Assembly: GCA_026826555.1 (NCBI GenBank)
Contig: JAKSZT010053764.1
Coordinates: 31,288,413 to 31,352,412, forward strand
Source of the DNA: Tolypeutes matacus
Lineage: Eukaryota; Chordata; Mammalia; Cingulata; Chlamyphoridae
Direction of reading: 5' to 3'
Length of the DNA: 64,000 nt
Below, piece after piece: positions 63,354 to 64,000 of this stretch. The notes beneath the pieces were generated by a model that was not told the DNA's origin, searched no databases, and saw only the letters and a program-made list of their open reading frames with translations. Numbering within the stretch: position 1 is the first letter of the stretch; every line of letters begins with the position of its first letter. Made by a program: the position numbers and the translations under genes.

Positions 63354-64000
63354 TGTAGCAGTTTGGTATTATTTATGAATTCCAAAAATAGCTATTGGAT
63401 TATATTTGTAAATTAGTCTGTTCCTCTGGGTATATTACATTGTATTGGATTCAGAGGCTTCACTTTTATTTGATTAAATAATAATTAAGGCTTTGATTGG
63501 GCCACATCAGTAGGACATTGAGTCCCCGCCCCCTTGGTGGGAGGGGACTCAGAGAAAACAACAGGGCAGTGGAGTTAATAGGAGTTTTGATCCTGGAGCC
63601 TGGAAAGTAAACACACAGAGAAGCAGATATGTGAAGAAAGAGAGAAGGCTCCATTAGACACGGCAGAGGCCCTGAAAAGAGAGACAAACGTTTGCTTGAC
63701 AGTTTACAGCTGGCCTTGTGGAGGGAGCAGAGCAGCTGAGCCCGGAGAGAGACGAGCCCTGGGAGAGAGACAAGACTTGTCTCAAGCTGCAGCTGAGATT
63801 GGAAGAAGCTGGGAACACAGAGCCTTGGGAGGAGGAAGAAGACTGTACCCTCACAGACATCACCCACCATCTTGCGTCAACACGTGGCAACAGGCTCTGG
63901 GTAAGAAAGTAACTTTTATGGTTCCTTGAGTTGGACTCTTTTAGGGCCTTGTGACTGTAAGCTTCTACCCCAAATAAATACCCTTTATAAAAGCCAACTG
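63354..64000 (+). repeat. MaLR-like LTR (xenarthran family 1), cut by window end
   Basis: It begins tgtagcagtttggtattatt and runs through AATAAA (about 63974) to 'ctttataaaagccaactg', about 45 bases short of the family's usual end. Whether it is a solo LTR or the 5' LTR of a longer provirus cannot be told here. Confidence 0.9.

Overview
The window is mammalian nuclear DNA, almost certainly from a xenarthran and most likely an armadillo. It carries many tRNA-derived SINEs of the DAS type, which were first described in Dasypus. It also carries lineage-specific MaLR-like solo LTRs, two L1 lineages with different tails, and the usual old mammalian repeats (MIR, L2, MLT1, L1M, hAT fossils). There is no bacterial gene, CRISPR array, rRNA gene or intact tRNA gene.

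One cellular coding exon is recognisable, on the minus strand at 60487-60671. It is 185 bp with AG/GT splice sites and encodes the P-loop and first alpha-helical segment of a Gq-class G-protein alpha subunit, matching GNA14 best. The window is therefore mainly intron: 1-60486 is intron 2 (no exon 3 was found) and 60672-64000 is the end of intron 1.

Layout. 1-7.4 kb: an old L1 broken by at least six later insertions, including a 1.2-kb processed retrocopy with a 16-bp target-site duplication (TSD) and an LTR that landed inside a DAS SINE. 7.5-14.1 kb: MER5A fossil, old HAL1/L1M-like element, MIR, DAS copies (one inserted inside another). 14.2-19.4 kb: antisense L1M holding a solo LTR and a DAS. 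19.4-20.3 kb: young 5'-truncated L1. 20.3-22.4 kb: mostly unique. 22.5-29.7 kb: full-length but dead L1 (+) with a DAS and an 807-bp retro-insert. 29.7-46.9 kb: intronic DNA with MIR/L2, old LINE tails, four LTRs and an unnamed L1-mobilised family. 47-49.5 kb: L1M with two DAS and a perfect 43-bp palindrome. 51.2-57.2 kb: younger full-length L1 (-) with an intact 328-aa ORF1 but a ruined ORF2. 57.3-64 kb: GGAA/GGGA tract, a MIR split by a hAT fossil, the GNA14 exon, an L2 with an embedded DAS, and an LTR cut by the window end.

Nothing suggests a novel multi-gene system. The interest lies in insertion history: nested elements with readable TSDs, an L1 3'-UTR replacement between lineages, a fold-back palindrome, a microhomology deletion in ORF2, and an unidentified retrocopy. 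Repeat family names come from recognising consensus-like motifs by eye, not from a database search.
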